Origin: [Clostridium] viride DSM 6836
Lineage (GTDB): Bacteria; Bacillota; Clostridia; Oscillospirales; Oscillospiraceae
Assembly (NCBI GenBank): GCA_000620945.1
Contig: KK211198.1
Span: forward strand, 898,729-962,728
Length of the DNA stretch: 64,000 bases
Direction: 5' to 3'
Of this stretch, positions 34,095-45,343 are shown one piece after another. Position numbers and translations under genes: made by a program. A model generated the notes under the pieces. It did not search any database. It saw nothing but the letters and a program-made list of their open reading frames with translations, and was not told the origin of the DNA. The number at the start of each line of letters is the position of its first letter. Positions within the stretch are counted from its first letter, which is position 1.

Positions 34095-37000
34095 TTAGTC
34101 TTCTTCTGCATAGTCATCCTCTTCAAAGAAGATTTCCTGCTCTTCTTCGGAGACGTCTTCCTCTTCGGAATCCAGTTCATCCAAGTCTGCATCTCCCTCA
34201 CGGAGAGAGAATCCGGCATCGGAGAACTCTTCATCGCCAGAGAAGGCATAGAAATCATCGTCTTTGACTTGGTTCGGATTGTGGTAGCCGTCTTCTTCCT
34301 CGTCGCGGAGCTCAATTTCCTGTCCCTGATCATCAAGCACCTTGATATCGAGGCACAAAGCCTGCAATTCCTTCACCAGAACCTTGAAGGATTCGGGAAT
34401 ACCGGGGCTTGGGACATTGTGTCCCTTAACAATGGCTTCGTAAGTCCGGACACGTCCGGTCACATCGTCGGACTTCACCGTCAGGATTTCCTGCAGGGTG
34501 TAGGCCGCACCGTATGCTTCCAGAGCCCAAACTTCCATTTCACCGAAACGCTGTCCGCCGAACTGGGCCTTACCGCCCAAGGGCTGCTGGGTGACCAAGC
34601 TGTACGGGCCAGTGGAACGGGCATGGATCTTATCATCGACCAGATGGTGAAGCTTTAAGAAGTACACGTAACCAACGGTCACGCGGTTTTCAAATCGCTC
34701 ACCGGTACGGCCATCGTGCAACCAGCTCTTTCCGTCGGGTTCCAGGCCGGCCAGCTGCAAGGTCTCTGCAATGTTACGTTCATCGGCTCCGTTAAAGACG
34801 GGGGTAGCAACCTTCCAGCCCAGGGCCTGGGCCGCATAGCCAAGGTGAACTTCCAGCACCTGACCGATGTTCATACGAGACGGAACGCCCAGGGGGTTTA
34901 GGACGATATCCAAGGGAGTTCCATCCGGCAGGAAGGGCATATCCTCCTGGGGCAGGATACGGGAGACAACACCCTTGTTACCATGACGACCTGCCATCTT
35001 ATCGCCCACGGAAATCTTGCGCTTCTGGGCGATATAAACACGAACCACCATGTTCACGCCGGGAGACAGTTCATCACCGGCTTCTCTCGTGAAGACCTTT
35101 ACGTCGACCACAATGCCGTTTTCGCCGTGGGGAACCTTCAGGGAAGTATCGCGAACCTCACGAGCCTTTTCACCGAAGATGGCACGGAGCAGACGCTCTT
35201 CAGCGGTGAGATCGGTTTCACCCTTGGGGGTAACCTTACCGACTAAGATATCACCGGCACGAACCTCGGCACCGATGCGGATCACACCACGCTCGTCAAG
35301 ATCCTTCAGGGCATCCTCACCCACGTTGGGAATGTCTCTTGTGATTTCTTCCGAGCCAAGCTTGGTGTCGCGGGCTTCGGTTTCGTACTCTTCAATATGA
35401 ATAGAGGTAAAGACATCCTCTTTCACCATGCGTTCGTTTAAGAGGATTGCGTCCTCGTAGTTGTAACCTTCCCAGGTCATGAAGCCCATGAGAATGTTCT
35501 TACCCAAGCTGATTTCGCCCTGATTGGTCGAAGGTCCGTCCGCAATGACATCGTCTTTCTTTACACGCTCGTGAATGGAGACAATGGGACGCTGGTTGAT
35601 GCAGGTACCGTGGTTGGATCGCAGGAACTTAATCAGCGGATAGTCCACCACACGACCGTCGTCATAGCGAATGGCAATATTCGTTGCGGAGACGCGAAGC
35701 ACTTCGCCGTCGCCTTCGGCCAAGACAGCAATTTCGGAGTCAATACAGCACTTGTGCTCCATACCCGTAGCCACGATGGGTGCCTGTGTGGTTAGAAGCG
35801 GCACGGCCTGACGCTGCATGTTTGCGCCCATGAGGGCACGGTTTGCGTCGTCGTTTTCCAGGAAGGGGATCATGGCGGTTGCGATGGAGACCATCATCTT
35901 GGGGGACACGTCGATATAATCCACGCTTTCGCGGTCAACCTCAATGATTTCGTTCCGGTGACGGCAGGTAATACGAGTGTTAACCAGACAGCCGTTGTCA
36001 TCTACCGGCTCAGTTGCCTGCGCCACGATATATTCATCTTCAATATCGGCGGTCATATATTCGATTACATCGGTAAGATAGCCGTCCTTTTTGTCCACCT
36101 TGCGGTAGGGTGCTTCGATAAAGCCAAAGCGGTTGATCCTTGCGTAGGACGCCAAATAGGAAATCAGACCGATGTTCGGACCTTCCGGCGTTTCAATCGG
36201 GCACATACGGCCATAATGGCTGTAGTGAACGTCACGCACGTCGAAGGACGCACGGTCACGGGAAAGACCACCGGGGCCCAGTGCGGACATACGGCGCTTA
36301 TGGGTCAGTTCTGCCAAGGGATTGGTCTGATCCATGAACTGAGACAGGGGCGAGGAGCCAAAGAACTCCTTGATCGCTGCCGTCACGGGTCGAATGTTAA
36401 TCAGGCTCTGGGGGGTTACGATGTCCAGATCCTGAATGGTCATACGCTCACGAATGACACGCTCCATACGGGAGAAGCCAATGCGGAACTGGTTCTGCAG
36501 CAGCTCGCCCACGGAACGCAAACGACGGTTGCCCAAATGGTCAATGTCGTCGGGGGTGCCAACCCCATGGCTTAGGTTGCACAGGCAGTTGATGGAAGCC
36601 ATCATATCATCCACAATGATGTGTTTGGGAATCAGCTCGTCCATGCGCTCACAAACTGCAGAACGAACGGCATCCATATCCTCGCCGCACTGCTCCAAAA
36701 TCTCACGCAGGACGGGGAAGTACACACGCTCGGTGATGCCAATTTCCTCAGGATCAAAGCTCACAAAGTTCTGGAGCTCTACCATCTTATTGGAAAAGAC
36801 CTTAATGGGGCGGCCTTCCACTTCGACCACGGCTTCGCTGACGCCACGGGCATCCAGCTCGCGGGCACGCTCGCGGGTGAGAGTCTCCCCTGCTTCTGCA
36901 ATGATCTCACCGGTTAAGGGATCTGCAACGGGAACGGCTAAGGTTTGCCCGCCCAGACGTGTCCAGATGACCAGCTTCTTGTTGAACTTATAGCGGCCCA

Positions 37001-37817
37001 CAGCAGACAGATCATAGCGTCGGGAGTCAAAGAACAGGGTATTCAGGAGAGTTTGCGAGGAATCAATCGTAGGAGGTTCGCCGGGACGAAGCTTACGATA
37101 GATTTCCAAGAGGGATTCCTCTCTTGTCTTGCAAGTGTCCTTTTCCAACGTGGAGACCAGAAGGGGTTCTTCTCCAAATAACTCCAAAATCTCTGCATCG
37201 GTCTGGGGACCAACGGCACGAATCAAACAAGTCACGGGCAACTTGCGGTTTTTATCGATGCGAACGCTGAATACGTCGGATAGATCCGTTTCATATTCCA
37301 GCCAAGCGCCGCGGTACGGAATGACGGTGACTGCATAGGTGATATTTTCCGCCTTATCCGCATTGCGCGAATAGTAAATGCCGGGGCTTCGCACAATCTG
37401 GGAGACAATAACACGCTCTGCACCGTTAATAATAAAGGTGCCGCCGCGGGTCATCAGGGGGAAATCGCCCATAAAGATTTCCTGCTCCTTAATCTCCTCG
37501 GTCTCTTTATTGCGCAGACGAACGCGAACTTTAATGGGAGCGGCATAGGTAGCATCCCGTGCCTTACACTCCTCAACGGAATATTTTGGGCTCTCGTCCA
37601 TGGAGAAGTCAATAAACGACAGCTCTAAATTTCCGGCGTAGTCCGTGATCTTGTCTACGTCTTTAAATACTTCCTGCAGGCCGGTTTCCAAAAACCACTG
37701 GTAGGATTTCTTTTGAATTTCCAACAGATTCGGCATGTCCAGCACTTCTCCGTGCCGGGCAAAGCTTTTTCGGAGGGTTCTTCCGTAATATACATCCTTG
37801 ACCATTTCGGTGACCAT
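34095..37817 (-). CDS. rpoB: RNA polymerase beta subunit
   Basis: The protein has about 1240 residues. The family start is [21 protein letters not shown]. The rifampicin region reads [22 protein letters not shown] with the usual sensitive residues, and downstream is [26 protein letters not shown]. The C-terminus has an acidic extension of about 80 residues ending in many Glu/Asp, common in related Clostridia. The start is uncertain between the ATGs at 37817 and 37805; the second gives the usual MVKDV beginning. The open frame continues upstream without family similarity. Confidence 0.97.
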   Translation of the reverse strand: MVTEMVKDVYYGRTLRKSFARHGEVLDMPNLLEIQKKSYQWFLETGLQEVFKDVDKITDYAGNLELSFIDFSMDESPKYSVEECKARDATYAAPIKVRVRLRNKETEEIKEQEIFMGDFPLMTRGGTFIINGAERVIVSQIVRSPGIYYSRNADKAENITYAVTVIPYRGAWLEYETDLSDVFSVRIDKNRKLPVTCLIRAVGPQTDAEILELFGEEPLLVSTLEKDTCKTREESLLEIYRKLRPGEPPTIDSSQTLLNTLFFDSRRYDLSAVGRYKFNKKLVIWTRLGGQTLAVPVADPLTGEIIAEAGETLTRERARELDARGVSEAVVEVEGRPIKVFSNKMVELQNFVSFDPEEIGITERVYFPVLREILEQCGEDMDAVRSAVCERMDELIPKHIIVDDMMASINCLCNLSHGVGTPDDIDHLGNRRLRSVGELLQNQFRIGFSRMERVIRERMTIQDLDIVTPQSLINIRPVTAAIKEFFGSSPLSQFMDQTNPLAELTHKRRMSALGPGGLSRDRASFDVRDVHYSHYGRMCPIETPEGPNIGLISYLASYARINRFGFIEAPYRKVDKKDGYLTDVIEYMTADIEDEYIVAQATEPVDDNGCLVNTRITCRHRNEIIEVDRESVDYIDVSPKMMVSIATAMIPFLENDDANRALMGANMQRQAVPLLTTQAPIVATGMEHKCCIDSEIAVLAEGDGEVLRVSATNIAIRYDDGRVVDYPLIKFLRSNHGTCINQRPIVSIHERVKKDDVIADGPSTNQGEISLGKNILMGFMTWEGYNYEDAILLNERMVKEDVFTSIHIEEYETEARDTKLGSEEITRDIPNVGEDALKDLDERGVIRIGAEVRAGDILVGKVTPKGETDLTAEERLLRAIFGEKAREVRDTSLKVPHGENGIVVDVKVFTREAGDELSPGVNMVVRVYIAQKRKISVGDKMAGRHGNKGVVSRILPQEDMPFLPDGTPLDIVLNPLGVPSRMNIGQVLEVHLGYAAQALGWKVATPVFNGADERNIAETLQLAGLEPDGKSWLHDGRTGERFENRVTVGYVYFLKLHHLVDDKIHARSTGPYSLVTQQPLGGKAQFGGQRFGEMEVWALEAYGAAYTLQEILTVKSDDVTGRVRTYEAIVKGHNVPSPGIPESFKVLVKELQALCLDIKVLDDQGQEIELRDEEEDGYHNPNQVKDDDFYAFSGDEEFSDAGFSLREGDADLDELDSEEEDVSEEEQEIFFEEDDYAEED

Positions 37818-38023
37818 TCCTCTCAATGAAAAGGTGTGTGCTCTGTCACGTAGCACCTCCCACATCCGCAAAAGATGGGGTGAGGCAAGGGCTTTCGCAC
37901 GCACCGCACACGCGGGCACGTGGTTAAACCTTTCACTTCCCTGTTGCCTTTAGTACAAAATACTGTTATACTAGTGGCAAGTTGGGGAAATATCCTCAAC
38001 TCTAAAGTTGTTGATATCGCTTT

Positions 38024-38052
38024 AGTATACTCGATTTCACCTTGCATGTCAA
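38024..38052 (-). promoter_or_regulatory. Promoter of rpoBC
   Basis: On the minus strand perfect TTGACA (38052-38047), 17-bp spacer and TATACT (38029-38024). It leaves a leader of about 200 nt containing a CAACTTTAGAGTTG hairpin. There is no rplKAJL upstream, so rpoBC has its own promoter. Confidence 0.8.
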
Positions 38053-38087
38053 GGTTTTTTTGTTTTTATGCATGTTTTTTTAACGTA

Positions 38088-38127
38088 AGCACCGGAAGAT
38101 TCCTCCAATGGGGAAGCTTCCGGTGCT
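38088..38127. terminator. Hairpin between lipoprotein gene and rpoB
   Basis: The 11-bp stem 38088-38098 with 38117-38127 lies just downstream of the lipoprotein gene. The following sequence is A-rich rather than T-rich on the minus strand, so termination is uncertain. Confidence 0.45.
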
Positions 38128-38160
38128 GTATCATTTCTTTATTCAGTTGCTATCAGCCTA

Positions 38161-38841
38161 CTAAAAGCTCTCCACTGCGTACCACATTAAGCCATCCTGA
38201 GCTTCATCCACAATAAAGAGAACCTGATACGTTGCGTTCTTGCCTTCCTCACTTTGCAAGGGATTCCCTTCTTGGTCAAAGAAATAATTTATGGTAACTG
38301 GCTTTTTCCACATTACAGTTGGGGTATCTAAATAGCCCTGCCCGGACTGAGCCTGCCCAGGATTTGGAGCAAGGGGATATGGCTCCATATTTCCATACTG
38401 ATCCATAATCTCCTGCAAGCTTGCACCATAGCTGATACCGTATTTCACACACCAATGAGATGGGCCTGGGTTTACCCCCTCGAAGTTTCCAAAGGAGGAA
38501 AGGGCTCTGGCCTGATCTTCACCATAAGAAATGACGAGAACGTCCTCCCCTGTACCATAGGAGACATAAGTTATGTCTGAGTTAAGGACATTGGCCTCCC
38601 CCTCATACAATGGCTCTATGCTGAGTGGACGTAGTTTCTGCTCTGTGCCCTTCCCTAAAATGGCTTCCACCTCTTCTTTCGTCATGCCCAGCGAGACGCT
38701 TTTCTTCGTCTCTTGGTTGTACATGGATTGCACATCCATGGTAGCCACATCCATCGGGTTCTCAGACAGTTTTTCCGTTCCACACGCAGCCAAGGTTCCA
38801 CACAGGAACAGCGCGAGTAGCAGACTCAGGATTCGTTTCAC
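38161..38841 (-). CDS. Putative lipoprotein of unknown function
   Basis: The 226-residue protein has a lipoprotein signal peptide (MKRILSLLLALFLCGTLAAC) with a lipobox cysteine at about residue 20, so it is likely anchored outside the membrane. The segment SLGMTKEEVEAILGKG resembles the helix of SmpA/OmlA-like domains that often follow a lipobox. The rest is not recognised. It is downstream of the SGNH and MBOAT genes but separated from them by a terminator. Confidence 0.75.
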   Translation of the reverse strand: MKRILSLLLALFLCGTLAACGTEKLSENPMDVATMDVQSMYNQETKKSVSLGMTKEEVEAILGKGTEQKLRPLSIEPLYEGEANVLNSDITYVSYGTGEDVLVISYGEDQARALSSFGNFEGVNPGPSHWCVKYGISYGASLQEIMDQYGNMEPYPLAPNPGQAQSGQGYLDTPTVMWKKPVTINYFFDQEGNPLQSEEGKNATYQVLFIVDEAQDGLMWYAVESF

Positions 38842-38938
38842 TTCTATCCTTCCTTTCTTAGCTTGGGTTCGGTTATTCTTAACTTTGGTGTTTTATATAA
38901 TTGAATGATATCAAATTCCACATACAAAGGCAAGAAAA

Positions 38939-38970
38939 AGCTCCGAACCAGTGACTCTTGGTTCGGAGCT
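38939..38970 (-). terminator. Terminator after the SGNH hydrolase gene
   Basis: The 12-bp perfect stem 38939-38950 with 38959-38970 is followed by T residues on the minus strand. Confidence 0.85.
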
Positions 38971-38982
38971 GTTTTGTTTTTC

Positions 38983-39918
38983 TTATTTGACCACCGCGTG
39001 CTCTTTAATCCAAATGGCCCAGTTTTTATATTGCTCCGCATAGGGATGCACCCCATCGCTGGTGAAATCGGCCTTTAGATATCCGTTTTCATCCGCAAAG
39101 TATGGGTTAACGTCCAGATAAAACACGGTCTTACTGTCTGCATAGGAAGCAATCATGTTATTCAGGGCGTGGATCTTCTCGAGAGAGAAGACTTGATTCT
39201 TTGAAGCCTTAGCTTGCGTCACCGCCAAATTGGCCTGTAATACGATGGTGGCGTTGGGTTGGAGTACCTTCAGCTCATTGACAATTCCGGACAATTTCTT
39301 TTCCAACGAGCTAGTGGGGTAACCAATCTCATTGATTCCCAACATGAGATAGATGGTCTCATACTGTTTCGTCTGGAGGAGGGAATGTAAGCTTTGGTTA
39401 CTAAAGTTTTTATCCGAAACCGTTTTCTCAAACAGATTAAACATAGACATTCCAACGTCGGCAAAGTAATCTGCTTTTCCCAAGCGTCCGTAGTTAGCCA
39501 TGCCCACCGTACGAGAGTCGCCAATGAAGAGTGTCGTATCAAAATAGGACTCCTCTACGGCTTGAAAACTCGGCTCCGTTTGGCTTGTCTCCCCTGGATT
39601 TGGCGTTGGTTCTCCTCCAGTTTGCGCCCCTTCATTGGGTTGTGGAGGCGTTACGGCTTCTCCGGAGGTGTCCGGGGGCGTCGCATCTTCCGGTTCTTCG
39701 GAAGGGGGTACGTTTTCAATATTATCCGGTTCATCTAAATTCAGCGCAACATCGCCGCGCAAGAGCACAAAGGGCACTGCAATCGCCATGGTCTCTTGAA
39801 TCTGCTCACTTGAGCGAGCAACGGTGTATTTTAGCCCCAAACCGAGCACCGTCATAGCTAAGGCACTGCCTGCCAGCAAGAGAAACAGCAGTGCGGCTGG
39901 TTGGTTCCATTTTTTCAA
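38983..39918 (-). CDS. SGNH/GDSL hydrolase-like protein with membrane anchor (acyl-transfer partner)
   Basis: In this 311-residue protein, residues about 8-32 form one transmembrane helix. A Pro/Glu/Thr-rich spacer (about 60-120) leads to an extracytoplasmic SGNH domain: block I is LFIGDSRTVGM, the Asn block is in LMLGINEIG, and the catalytic Asp-His is SDGVHPYAEQY. It starts 13 bp after the MBOAT gene. The pair resembles systems in which MBOAT moves an acyl group across the membrane and the SGNH protein places it on a cell-wall polymer. The acceptor is not evident. Confidence 0.82.
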   Translation of the reverse strand: MKKWNQPAALLFLLLAGSALAMTVLGLGLKYTVARSSEQIQETMAIAVPFVLLRGDVALNLDEPDNIENVPPSEEPEDATPPDTSGEAVTPPQPNEGAQTGGEPTPNPGETSQTEPSFQAVEESYFDTTLFIGDSRTVGMANYGRLGKADYFADVGMSMFNLFEKTVSDKNFSNQSLHSLLQTKQYETIYLMLGINEIGYPTSSLEKKLSGIVNELKVLQPNATIVLQANLAVTQAKASKNQVFSLEKIHALNNMIASYADSKTVFYLDVNPYFADENGYLKADFTSDGVHPYAEQYKNWAIWIKEHAVVK

Positions 39919-39931
39919 GTGAGGTTCCTCC

Positions 39932-41281
39932 TTAAAAGCTGAAGTACAAAAATGGGTCGTTCAATCCGGCGGAGAGGCAGTAAACGGAAAGCCAGAAAAG
40001 AACAAGCAAGGTGATTGTACCCCAGCGCGTCTGGCGAATGTTGTCCCAGCAACGCATAAACCAGGAGGTCGATACCAAGATGCCCAGAACAAGGAAGATC
40101 CCGTATTGCTGTCCCAAACGCAAGAAATCGGTGATCGGGAGCCATTCTCCAAAGAAGGGGAACAGACGGCCGAGATACGTTGCAATTTGAGAGAGATCGG
40201 TGATGGCAAAGAGCATCCAGCTCAGCATAATGGTTACAATGAGGTAGGTATGTGAAACCACGCGATGCCGTTCTAGAAAGGCTTCCAGCCACAGTTTTTC
40301 AATGGCGATGAGAAGGAAAATAAACAATCCCCAAAGGACAAAGTTGGGGGTGGCGCCGTGCCAGATTCCGGTGAGTAGCCAAACAATGAGAAGGTTTCGC
40401 AGTTCCTTCCCTTTCCCTTCGCGGCTACCTCCTAGGGGTATGTAGACGTAATCCAAAAACCAACGACCCAAGGTAATGTGCCAGCGCCGCCAAAACTCGG
40501 TCATCGAGCGTGAAGTGTACGGCAGGATAAAGTTCTTTGGCAAGCGGAAGCCAATCATACGTCCCAGTCCAATCGCCATCAGGGAATAGCCATAAAAGTC
40601 AAAGTAAAGTTGTAAGGAGAAGGCTGCGATGCCAAGCCAAGCCAAGGGCGTAGAAAGACTGGTAAAGCCAATGGTCTGCACCTGATGCCAAAGACCACCA
40701 ATTTGGTCTGCCAGAAGGCACTTCATGGCGAGGCCAAACACAAAGTCCTGCAAGCCGTAGTTAAAGCGCTCCCACGAAAAACTTCTTTGATCCAGTTGCT
40801 TGGATATACTTTCATAGGGCGTCAGCGGACCGGAAATCAACTTGGGAAAGAGCAGCATTCCGGTCAGGAGCTTCAAGAAAGAGCGCTCCGCTTTCAAGCG
40901 TCTTTGCTGGACGTCGATGAGATACGCCGCCAATTGAAAGGAGTAGAAACTGATGCCTAAGGGCAAGAGGATGGTGGTGCCTGTGAAAAATCCTGCATAT
41001 TTAAACCCCAGCAAAGAACCAAAGATGACGCAGAGGGCACCGATCAAGAGCCCCTTTCGTTGGTTCGGATTCGTTTCCATCAGGCTCCCGGTCACATAAG
41101 CCAGTAGGTTCAAGCTGAAGAACAGAAGTAAAATCCAAGGGTGATTTCGGGCGCCGTAGGCATAAAAGGATATGCTTCCAAGAAGCAGGGGCCAGTTCCG
41201 GAATCGCTGTGGTACAAGGTAGTAAATGAATAAAAAAACAGGAAGAAACACAAACAAGAATTCTAAGCTGCTAAAGACCAT
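39932..41281 (-). CDS. MBOAT family O-acyltransferase (AlgI/PatA-like)
   Basis: The 449-residue polytopic protein has about ten membrane helices. Family motifs are the start FSSLEFLFVFLPVFLFIYYLVP, PLGISFYSFQLAAYLIDVQ, PKLISGPLTPYE, and SMTEFWRRWHITLGRWFLDYVYIPLGG. The conserved histidine is in WLLTGIWHGATPNFVLWG. Such proteins transfer acetyl groups from cytoplasmic donors to extracellular polysaccharides. It is paired with the SGNH protein that follows. It could also decorate teichoic acid or peptidoglycan; sequence does not decide. Confidence 0.9.
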   Translation of the reverse strand: MVFSSLEFLFVFLPVFLFIYYLVPQRFRNWPLLLGSISFYAYGARNHPWILLLFFSLNLLAYVTGSLMETNPNQRKGLLIGALCVIFGSLLGFKYAGFFTGTTILLPLGISFYSFQLAAYLIDVQQRRLKAERSFLKLLTGMLLFPKLISGPLTPYESISKQLDQRSFSWERFNYGLQDFVFGLAMKCLLADQIGGLWHQVQTIGFTSLSTPLAWLGIAAFSLQLYFDFYGYSLMAIGLGRMIGFRLPKNFILPYTSRSMTEFWRRWHITLGRWFLDYVYIPLGGSREGKGKELRNLLIVWLLTGIWHGATPNFVLWGLFIFLLIAIEKLWLEAFLERHRVVSHTYLIVTIMLSWMLFAITDLSQIATYLGRLFPFFGEWLPITDFLRLGQQYGIFLVLGILVSTSWFMRCWDNIRQTRWGTITLLVLFWLSVYCLSAGLNDPFLYFSF

Positions 41282-41528
41282 GCTTCCTTCCCTCTTTCTC
41301 TCGTTTCATCGCAAAAAAAGCTCATTCTGGTCAAATTCTCCAGAAAACCATCCAAATTTGGGCAAAAAATCATGTGACCGAAAAACGGCCACATTTAAGT
41401 ATGGGTTCTGTGTCTATTCTTTCATAAAATTGCGAAACTTGCAATAGGATTTGACAAAATAAAACCGATTGTTATTCTTTTCATCAATTCGTTATCTTTA
41501 GATACCCTTTCGAAATGTGTCGAAAAAA

Positions 41529-41563
41529 GGAGACGCCGCATGCAGCCCGCATCCGGCGTCTCC
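41529..41563 (-). terminator. Terminator after the flavin reductase gene
   Basis: The 10-bp perfect stem 41529-41538 with 41554-41563 is followed on the minus strand by six T residues. The rest of 41282-41528 is AT-rich and probably holds the promoter of the MBOAT gene; no clear boxes. Confidence 0.85.
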
Positions 41564-41573
41564 TGTGTACTTC

Positions 41574-42167
41574 TTAGAGGGTATCGGTCTTCATCTGAAG
41601 GCGAAGTTTCAGCTCTCCTTCGCAGACCATGGCGTCAATATCTCCACCCATCTCCAGACCATTGATTGCAAAGCAGCGCAGATTGGTGATGCCATAGAAG
41701 GAAGTGCAAAGACGTTTGATATAGTCAAAGCCTAAATTGTCCTCCGGGCCAACCAAGCCGCCCGAGGTGGTAATATAGATCAGTTCATCCGCTTGACAGC
41801 AGCCAGCGGGCCCATGCTCCGTATAACGAAAGGTGATATCCACCACGGAAATCTGTTCCAGATAGATTTTCAGTACAGCTGGGAAGGATAGATCCCAGTA
41901 TGGAGCACCAATCACGATTTTATCCGCCTTGGCGAATTGATGTGCATAGTCAAACATGGGGTCCGTTAAGTCGCCGGAATGACGAAAGTCATCTCGCTTC
42001 TTCAAATCCTCCGGGTAAAGTGCTTGCGGGCGATCTTGCTCTAAGTTGACCTCTTGGATACTTGCCTCGGGGTAACGGAGTTTCAACTCTTCTAAGGCAA
42101 CGCGGCACAGCTTCCGTGTATTTGACTCCTCACCACGAACACAGGCATTCACAAACAAAATATTCAA
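41574..42167 (-). CDS. Flavodoxin-fold NAD(P)H oxidoreductase (AzoR/NQO-like)
   Basis: The 197-residue protein has the flavodoxin-like fold: ILFVNACVRGEESNTRKL binds the FMN phosphate, APYWDLSFPAVLKIYLEQI is the typical AzoR/NQO2 helix region, and ITTSGGLVG contacts the isoalloxazine. These enzymes reduce quinones or azo compounds with NAD(P)H. The natural substrate is unknown. It is a single gene between the ribosomal operon and the MBOAT gene. Confidence 0.85.
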   Translation of the reverse strand: MNILFVNACVRGEESNTRKLCRVALEELKLRYPEASIQEVNLEQDRPQALYPEDLKKRDDFRHSGDLTDPMFDYAHQFAKADKIVIGAPYWDLSFPAVLKIYLEQISVVDITFRYTEHGPAGCCQADELIYITTSGGLVGPEDNLGFDYIKRLCTSFYGITNLRCFAINGLEMGGDIDAMVCEGELKLRLQMKTDTL

Positions 42168-42283
42168 AATTCATTTCCTCCTTCATTCCTGTTTCCTTTT
42201 TTCTGACCAGATTCAATCCGATCCGTTTGCAATCGGATTTGCTTGCCAGAATATCATACTATATTTCCCTAAAATAAAAAAGA

Positions 42284-42314
42284 AAAACCTCTGCCCAAGT
42301 TGGGCAGAGGTTTT
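42284..42314 (-). terminator. Terminator of the ribosomal protein operon
   Basis: The 14-bp perfect stem (42284-42297 with 42301-42314), 3-nt loop and T-rich tail on the minus strand lie just past rplQ. Confidence 0.92.
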
Positions 42315-42324
42315 CAATCTACGA

Positions 42325-42666
42325 TTAAACCAGCTCGATGATTGCCATTTCAGCAGAGTCGCCTCTACGGGGACCCATGCGAACAATGCGAGTATAACCG
42401 CCATCGCGAGCAGCATACTTATCAGCGGTCTCGTTGAACAGCTTGTGGGCAACGTCCTCTTTGGTGATGAAAGCCAGTGCCTGACGATAGGCGGCCAAAT
42501 CACCCTTCTTAGCCAGAGTAATCATCTTCTCAGCCAGAGGAGCCACTTCCTTTGCACGGGTCACAGTGGTCTTAATGCGACCGTTTTCCAGGAGGTAGGT
42601 TACCATTGCTCTCAGCATAGCCATACGCTGATCGGTGGGCTTGCCGAGCTTACGGGTTCCGGGCAT
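42325..42666 (-). CDS. rplQ: 50S ribosomal protein L17
   Basis: The 113-residue protein has the family signature [21 protein letters not shown] and the [22 protein letters not shown] segment, ending [12 protein letters not shown]17 lies near the exit of the peptide tunnel in the large subunit. It is the last gene of the long S10-spc-alpha transcription unit, directly before its terminator. The start is the ATG at 42666; rpoA ends 83 bp upstream. Confidence 0.97.
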   Translation of the reverse strand: MPGTRKLGKPTDQRMAMLRAMVTYLLENGRIKTTVTRAKEVAPLAEKMITLAKKGDLAAYRQALAFITKEDVAHKLFNETADKYAARDGGYTRIVRMGPRRGDSAEMAIIELV

Positions 42667-42749
42667 ATTGTTCAGCTCCCTTCAGACTCCCTCACGGGAA
42701 TCGAGTATTGTTTCAATTGTGTTGTATGAGTCTTGCGGTGTCATGCTCA

Positions 42750-43697
42750 TTAAAGGTCTTCGCTCGCCAAGGACAGTCCCATCATCGCCAACTTGTTGAT
42801 GACTTCTTCCAAGGACTTGCGGCCCAAGTTACGCACCTTCATCATCTCGTCCTCGGTCTTTGAAATCAAATCCTCAACGGTGTTGATGTTGGCTCGCTTC
42901 AAACAGTTGAAGCTACGAACGGACAGATCCAGCTCCTCAATGGTGAGTTCCAGAATCTTATCGCGCTGCGCTTCCGCCTTCTCTACCACGGTAGACTTGC
43001 TACCCATGGTTTCGGAAAGGTCGGTAAAGAGCATAAAGTGATCGCACAGAATCCGCGCGCCCAGAGAGACTGCGTCTCTCGCCGCGATGGTTCCGTTGGT
43101 CCAAACCTCAAGGGTCAGCTTGTCAAAGTCGGTCAAATCCTTCACGCGGGTGTTCTCCACGGTGTAATTGACCTTGCGCACCGGCGTATAGACAGAGTCC
43201 ACGGGAATCACCCCGATGATACTCTGGCTCGGCTTATTCCGATCTGCGGGAACATAGCCTCTGCCGTGGGACAGCGTGAGCTCCATGTTGAGGGTTGCGT
43301 CGGGGCCCAGTGTTGCAATGTGATGTTCGGGATTCAGAATCTCGACCTCACTGTCGGCTTTGATATCGCCGGCTGTTACAACGCCCTCTCCGCTTGCTTC
43401 AATATAGACCGTTTTCACACCATCGCTATGCAGCTTTGCAATGATTCCTTTGACGTTCAGGACGATTTCCGTGACATCTTCCTTTACGCCCGGAATCGAG
43501 CTGAATTCGTGCTGGATCCCTGCGATCTTAATGGTGGTAACCGCAGTGCCGGGCAAGGATGACAGTAAGATTCGACGTAAAGAGTTTCCCAATGTCGTTC
43601 CGTAACCACGCTCCAAGGGTTCAACAACGCATTTTCCATAGGAGCTGTCTCCCGGTTTCTCGACGCATTCGATGCGCGGCTTTTCGATTTCTACCAT
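42750..43697 (-). CDS. rpoA: RNA polymerase alpha subunit
   Basis: The 315-residue protein has an N-terminal assembly domain ([39 protein letters not shown]) and a C-terminal domain of helix-hairpin-helix type ([35 protein letters not shown]) that contacts UP elements and activators. The genomic place between rpsD and rplQ is canonical. Length is normal for Firmicutes. Confidence 0.98.
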   Translation of the reverse strand: MVEIEKPRIECVEKPGDSSYGKCVVEPLERGYGTTLGNSLRRILLSSLPGTAVTTIKIAGIQHEFSSIPGVKEDVTEIVLNVKGIIAKLHSDGVKTVYIEASGEGVVTAGDIKADSEVEILNPEHHIATLGPDATLNMELTLSHGRGYVPADRNKPSQSIIGVIPVDSVYTPVRKVNYTVENTRVKDLTDFDKLTLEVWTNGTIAARDAVSLGARILCDHFMLFTDLSETMGSKSTVVEKAEAQRDKILELTIEELDLSVRSFNCLKRANINTVEDLISKTEDEMMKVRNLGRKSLEEVINKLAMMGLSLASEDL

Positions 43698-43774
43698 ATG
43701 TTACCCTCCTTCTCACGGGGACGGATTCACCGCCCGCCGCATCGTCATTCCGGTTTCCTGCCGAGGGTATCAAA

Positions 43775-44377
43775 TTATTTAGAGTACAGCTCGACGATCA
43801 GGTGCTCCTCGACGGGGATATCAATATCCTCGCGAACGGGCATCTTAGTAACGGTACCCTTAAGCGTATTTTTCTCGCGCTCTAACCACTGGGGCAGGGT
43901 CACCATCACAGCATCCTCACCGGTCAGTCTCTTAAACTTCACGGAAGAACGGCTCTTTTCCAGGACCTCCACCACGTCGCCGATCTTTACCAGGTAAGAG
44001 GGAATGTTCACTCTCTGACCATTGACGGTAAAGTGACCGTGGTTCACCAGCTGACGAGCCTCGCGGCGGGTCATGGCGAAACCAAGACGGTATACGACGT
44101 TATCTAAGCGGCGCTCCACCAGAACCAGGAGGTTTTCGCCGGTCTTACCGGACATTCTGGTAGCCTTTTCATAGTAAGCTCTGAACTGCTTCTCCAGAAT
44201 ACCGTAGACAAACTTTACCTTCTGCTTCTCCTGAAGCTGCAGAGCATACTCACTCTTCTTCTTTCTCATCTGACCGCCGGGATTGCGATTGGTCTCCTTC
44301 TTCGCATATCCCATGACGGTAGGAGAAATGCCCAGCGACTTGCAGCGTTTGGCCACAGGCTGCATATTTTTAGCCAT
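43775..44377 (-). CDS. rpsD: 30S ribosomal protein S4
   Basis: The 200-residue protein has an S4 RNA-binding domain ([39 protein letters not shown]). It is the cysteine-poor form without the N-terminal zinc motif. S4 begins small-subunit assembly at the 16S 5' domain. It is coupled with rpsK, 23 bp upstream. Confidence 0.97.
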   Translation of the reverse strand: MAKNMQPVAKRCKSLGISPTVMGYAKKETNRNPGGQMRKKKSEYALQLQEKQKVKFVYGILEKQFRAYYEKATRMSGKTGENLLVLVERRLDNVVYRLGFAMTRREARQLVNHGHFTVNGQRVNIPSYLVKIGDVVEVLEKSRSSVKFKRLTGEDAVMVTLPQWLEREKNTLKGTVTKMPVREDIDIPVEEHLIVELYSK

Positions 44378-44400
44378 AACTTATTTTCTCCTTTCCTCGA

Positions 44401-44796
44401 TCAGACGCGACGTCTCTTGGGCGGACGGCAGCCGTTGTGGGGGATGGGGGTTACGTCCTTAATCATGGTAACCTCCAGGCCCACGGCCTGCAGTGCACGG
44501 ATGGCAGCCTCACGGCCGGATCCGGGGCCCTTCACGTAGACTTCAACGCTCTTCAGTCCGTGTTCCATAGCAGCCTTAGCAGCGGTTTCCGCTGCGGTCT
44601 GTGCTGCATAGGGGGTGGACTTACGGGAACCACGGAAACCCAGACCACCGGAGGATGCCCAGGAAAGTGCATTGCCCTTGGTGTCGGTCACGGTGACCAT
44701 GGTGTTATTGAAGGAAGAGCGGATATGAACAGCGCCCTTCTCAATGTTCTTGCGTTCGCGGCGTCTTCTGACAACCTTCTTTTTGGGACTTGCCAT
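44401..44796 (-). CDS. rpsK: 30S ribosomal protein S11
   Basis: The 131-residue protein has [21 protein letters not shown] and the C-terminal [17 protein letters not shown] signature. It sits on the platform of the small subunit near the E-site mRNA. It lies in canonical order between rpsM and rpsD with a spacing of about 20 bp. Confidence 0.98.
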   Translation of the reverse strand: MASPKKKVVRRRRERKNIEKGAVHIRSSFNNTMVTVTDTKGNALSWASSGGLGFRGSRKSTPYAAQTAAETAAKAAMEHGLKSVEVYVKGPGSGREAAIRALQAVGLEVTMIKDVTPIPHNGCRPPKRRRV

Positions 44797-44814
44797 AGCG
44801 TTTCTCTCCCTCCC

Positions 44815-45183
44815 TTACTTCTTCTTATTCGCAACGGTACGCTTAGGACCTTTGCGGGTACGAGCGTTCGTCTTGGTGCGCTGACCGCGTACGGGCAGAC
44901 CCTTACGGTGACGCAGACCACGGTAGCAACCGATTTCATTCAGTCGCTTAATGTCCATTGCGACGTTGCGGCGCAGGTCACCCTCCACCGTATAGTGCTT
45001 GCTGATTTCCTCGCGGAGTAATGCCTCGTCAGCTTCGGTGAGATCCTTAACACGAGTATCGGGGCTGATGCCTGTTACTTCCAGGATCTTGTTGGCGCTG
45101 GTGCGCCCAATTCCGAAGATGTAAGTCAGGCCGATCTCAATTCTCTTATTCTTCGGCAGGTCAATGCCGGCAATTCTTGCCAT
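44815..45183 (-). CDS. rpsM: 30S ribosomal protein S13
   Basis: The 122-residue protein starts [20 protein letters not shown] and has the basic tail [19 protein letters not shown]13 sits in the head of the small subunit and contacts P-site tRNA and L5. It follows rpmJ by 17 bp. Confidence 0.98.
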   Translation of the reverse strand: MARIAGIDLPKNKRIEIGLTYIFGIGRTSANKILEVTGISPDTRVKDLTEADEALLREEISKHYTVEGDLRRNVAMDIKRLNEIGCYRGLRHRKGLPVRGQRTKTNARTRKGPKRTVANKKK

Positions 45184-45200
45184 AAACGTCAGCGCCTCCT

Positions 45201-45314
45201 TTAACCTTGTCTTTGTTTATGCTTGGGGTTTTCGCAAATGACCATAACTTTGCCCTTGCGCTTAATAATCTTACACTTATCGCACATGGGCTTTACGGAC
45301 GGTCTTACTTTCAT
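45201..45314 (-). CDS. rpmJ: 50S ribosomal protein L36
   Basis: This 37-codon gene starts at ATG 45314: [20 protein letters not shown], then [17 protein letters not shown]. The zinc ligands CxxC, C and H are present, so this is the zinc-binding form. It lies between infA and rpsM, its standard place. Confidence 0.96.
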   Translation of the reverse strand: MKVRPSVKPMCDKCKIIKRKGKVMVICENPKHKQRQG

Positions 45315-45343
45315 GATACTTTACCTCCTGTAAGCCTGCTCGA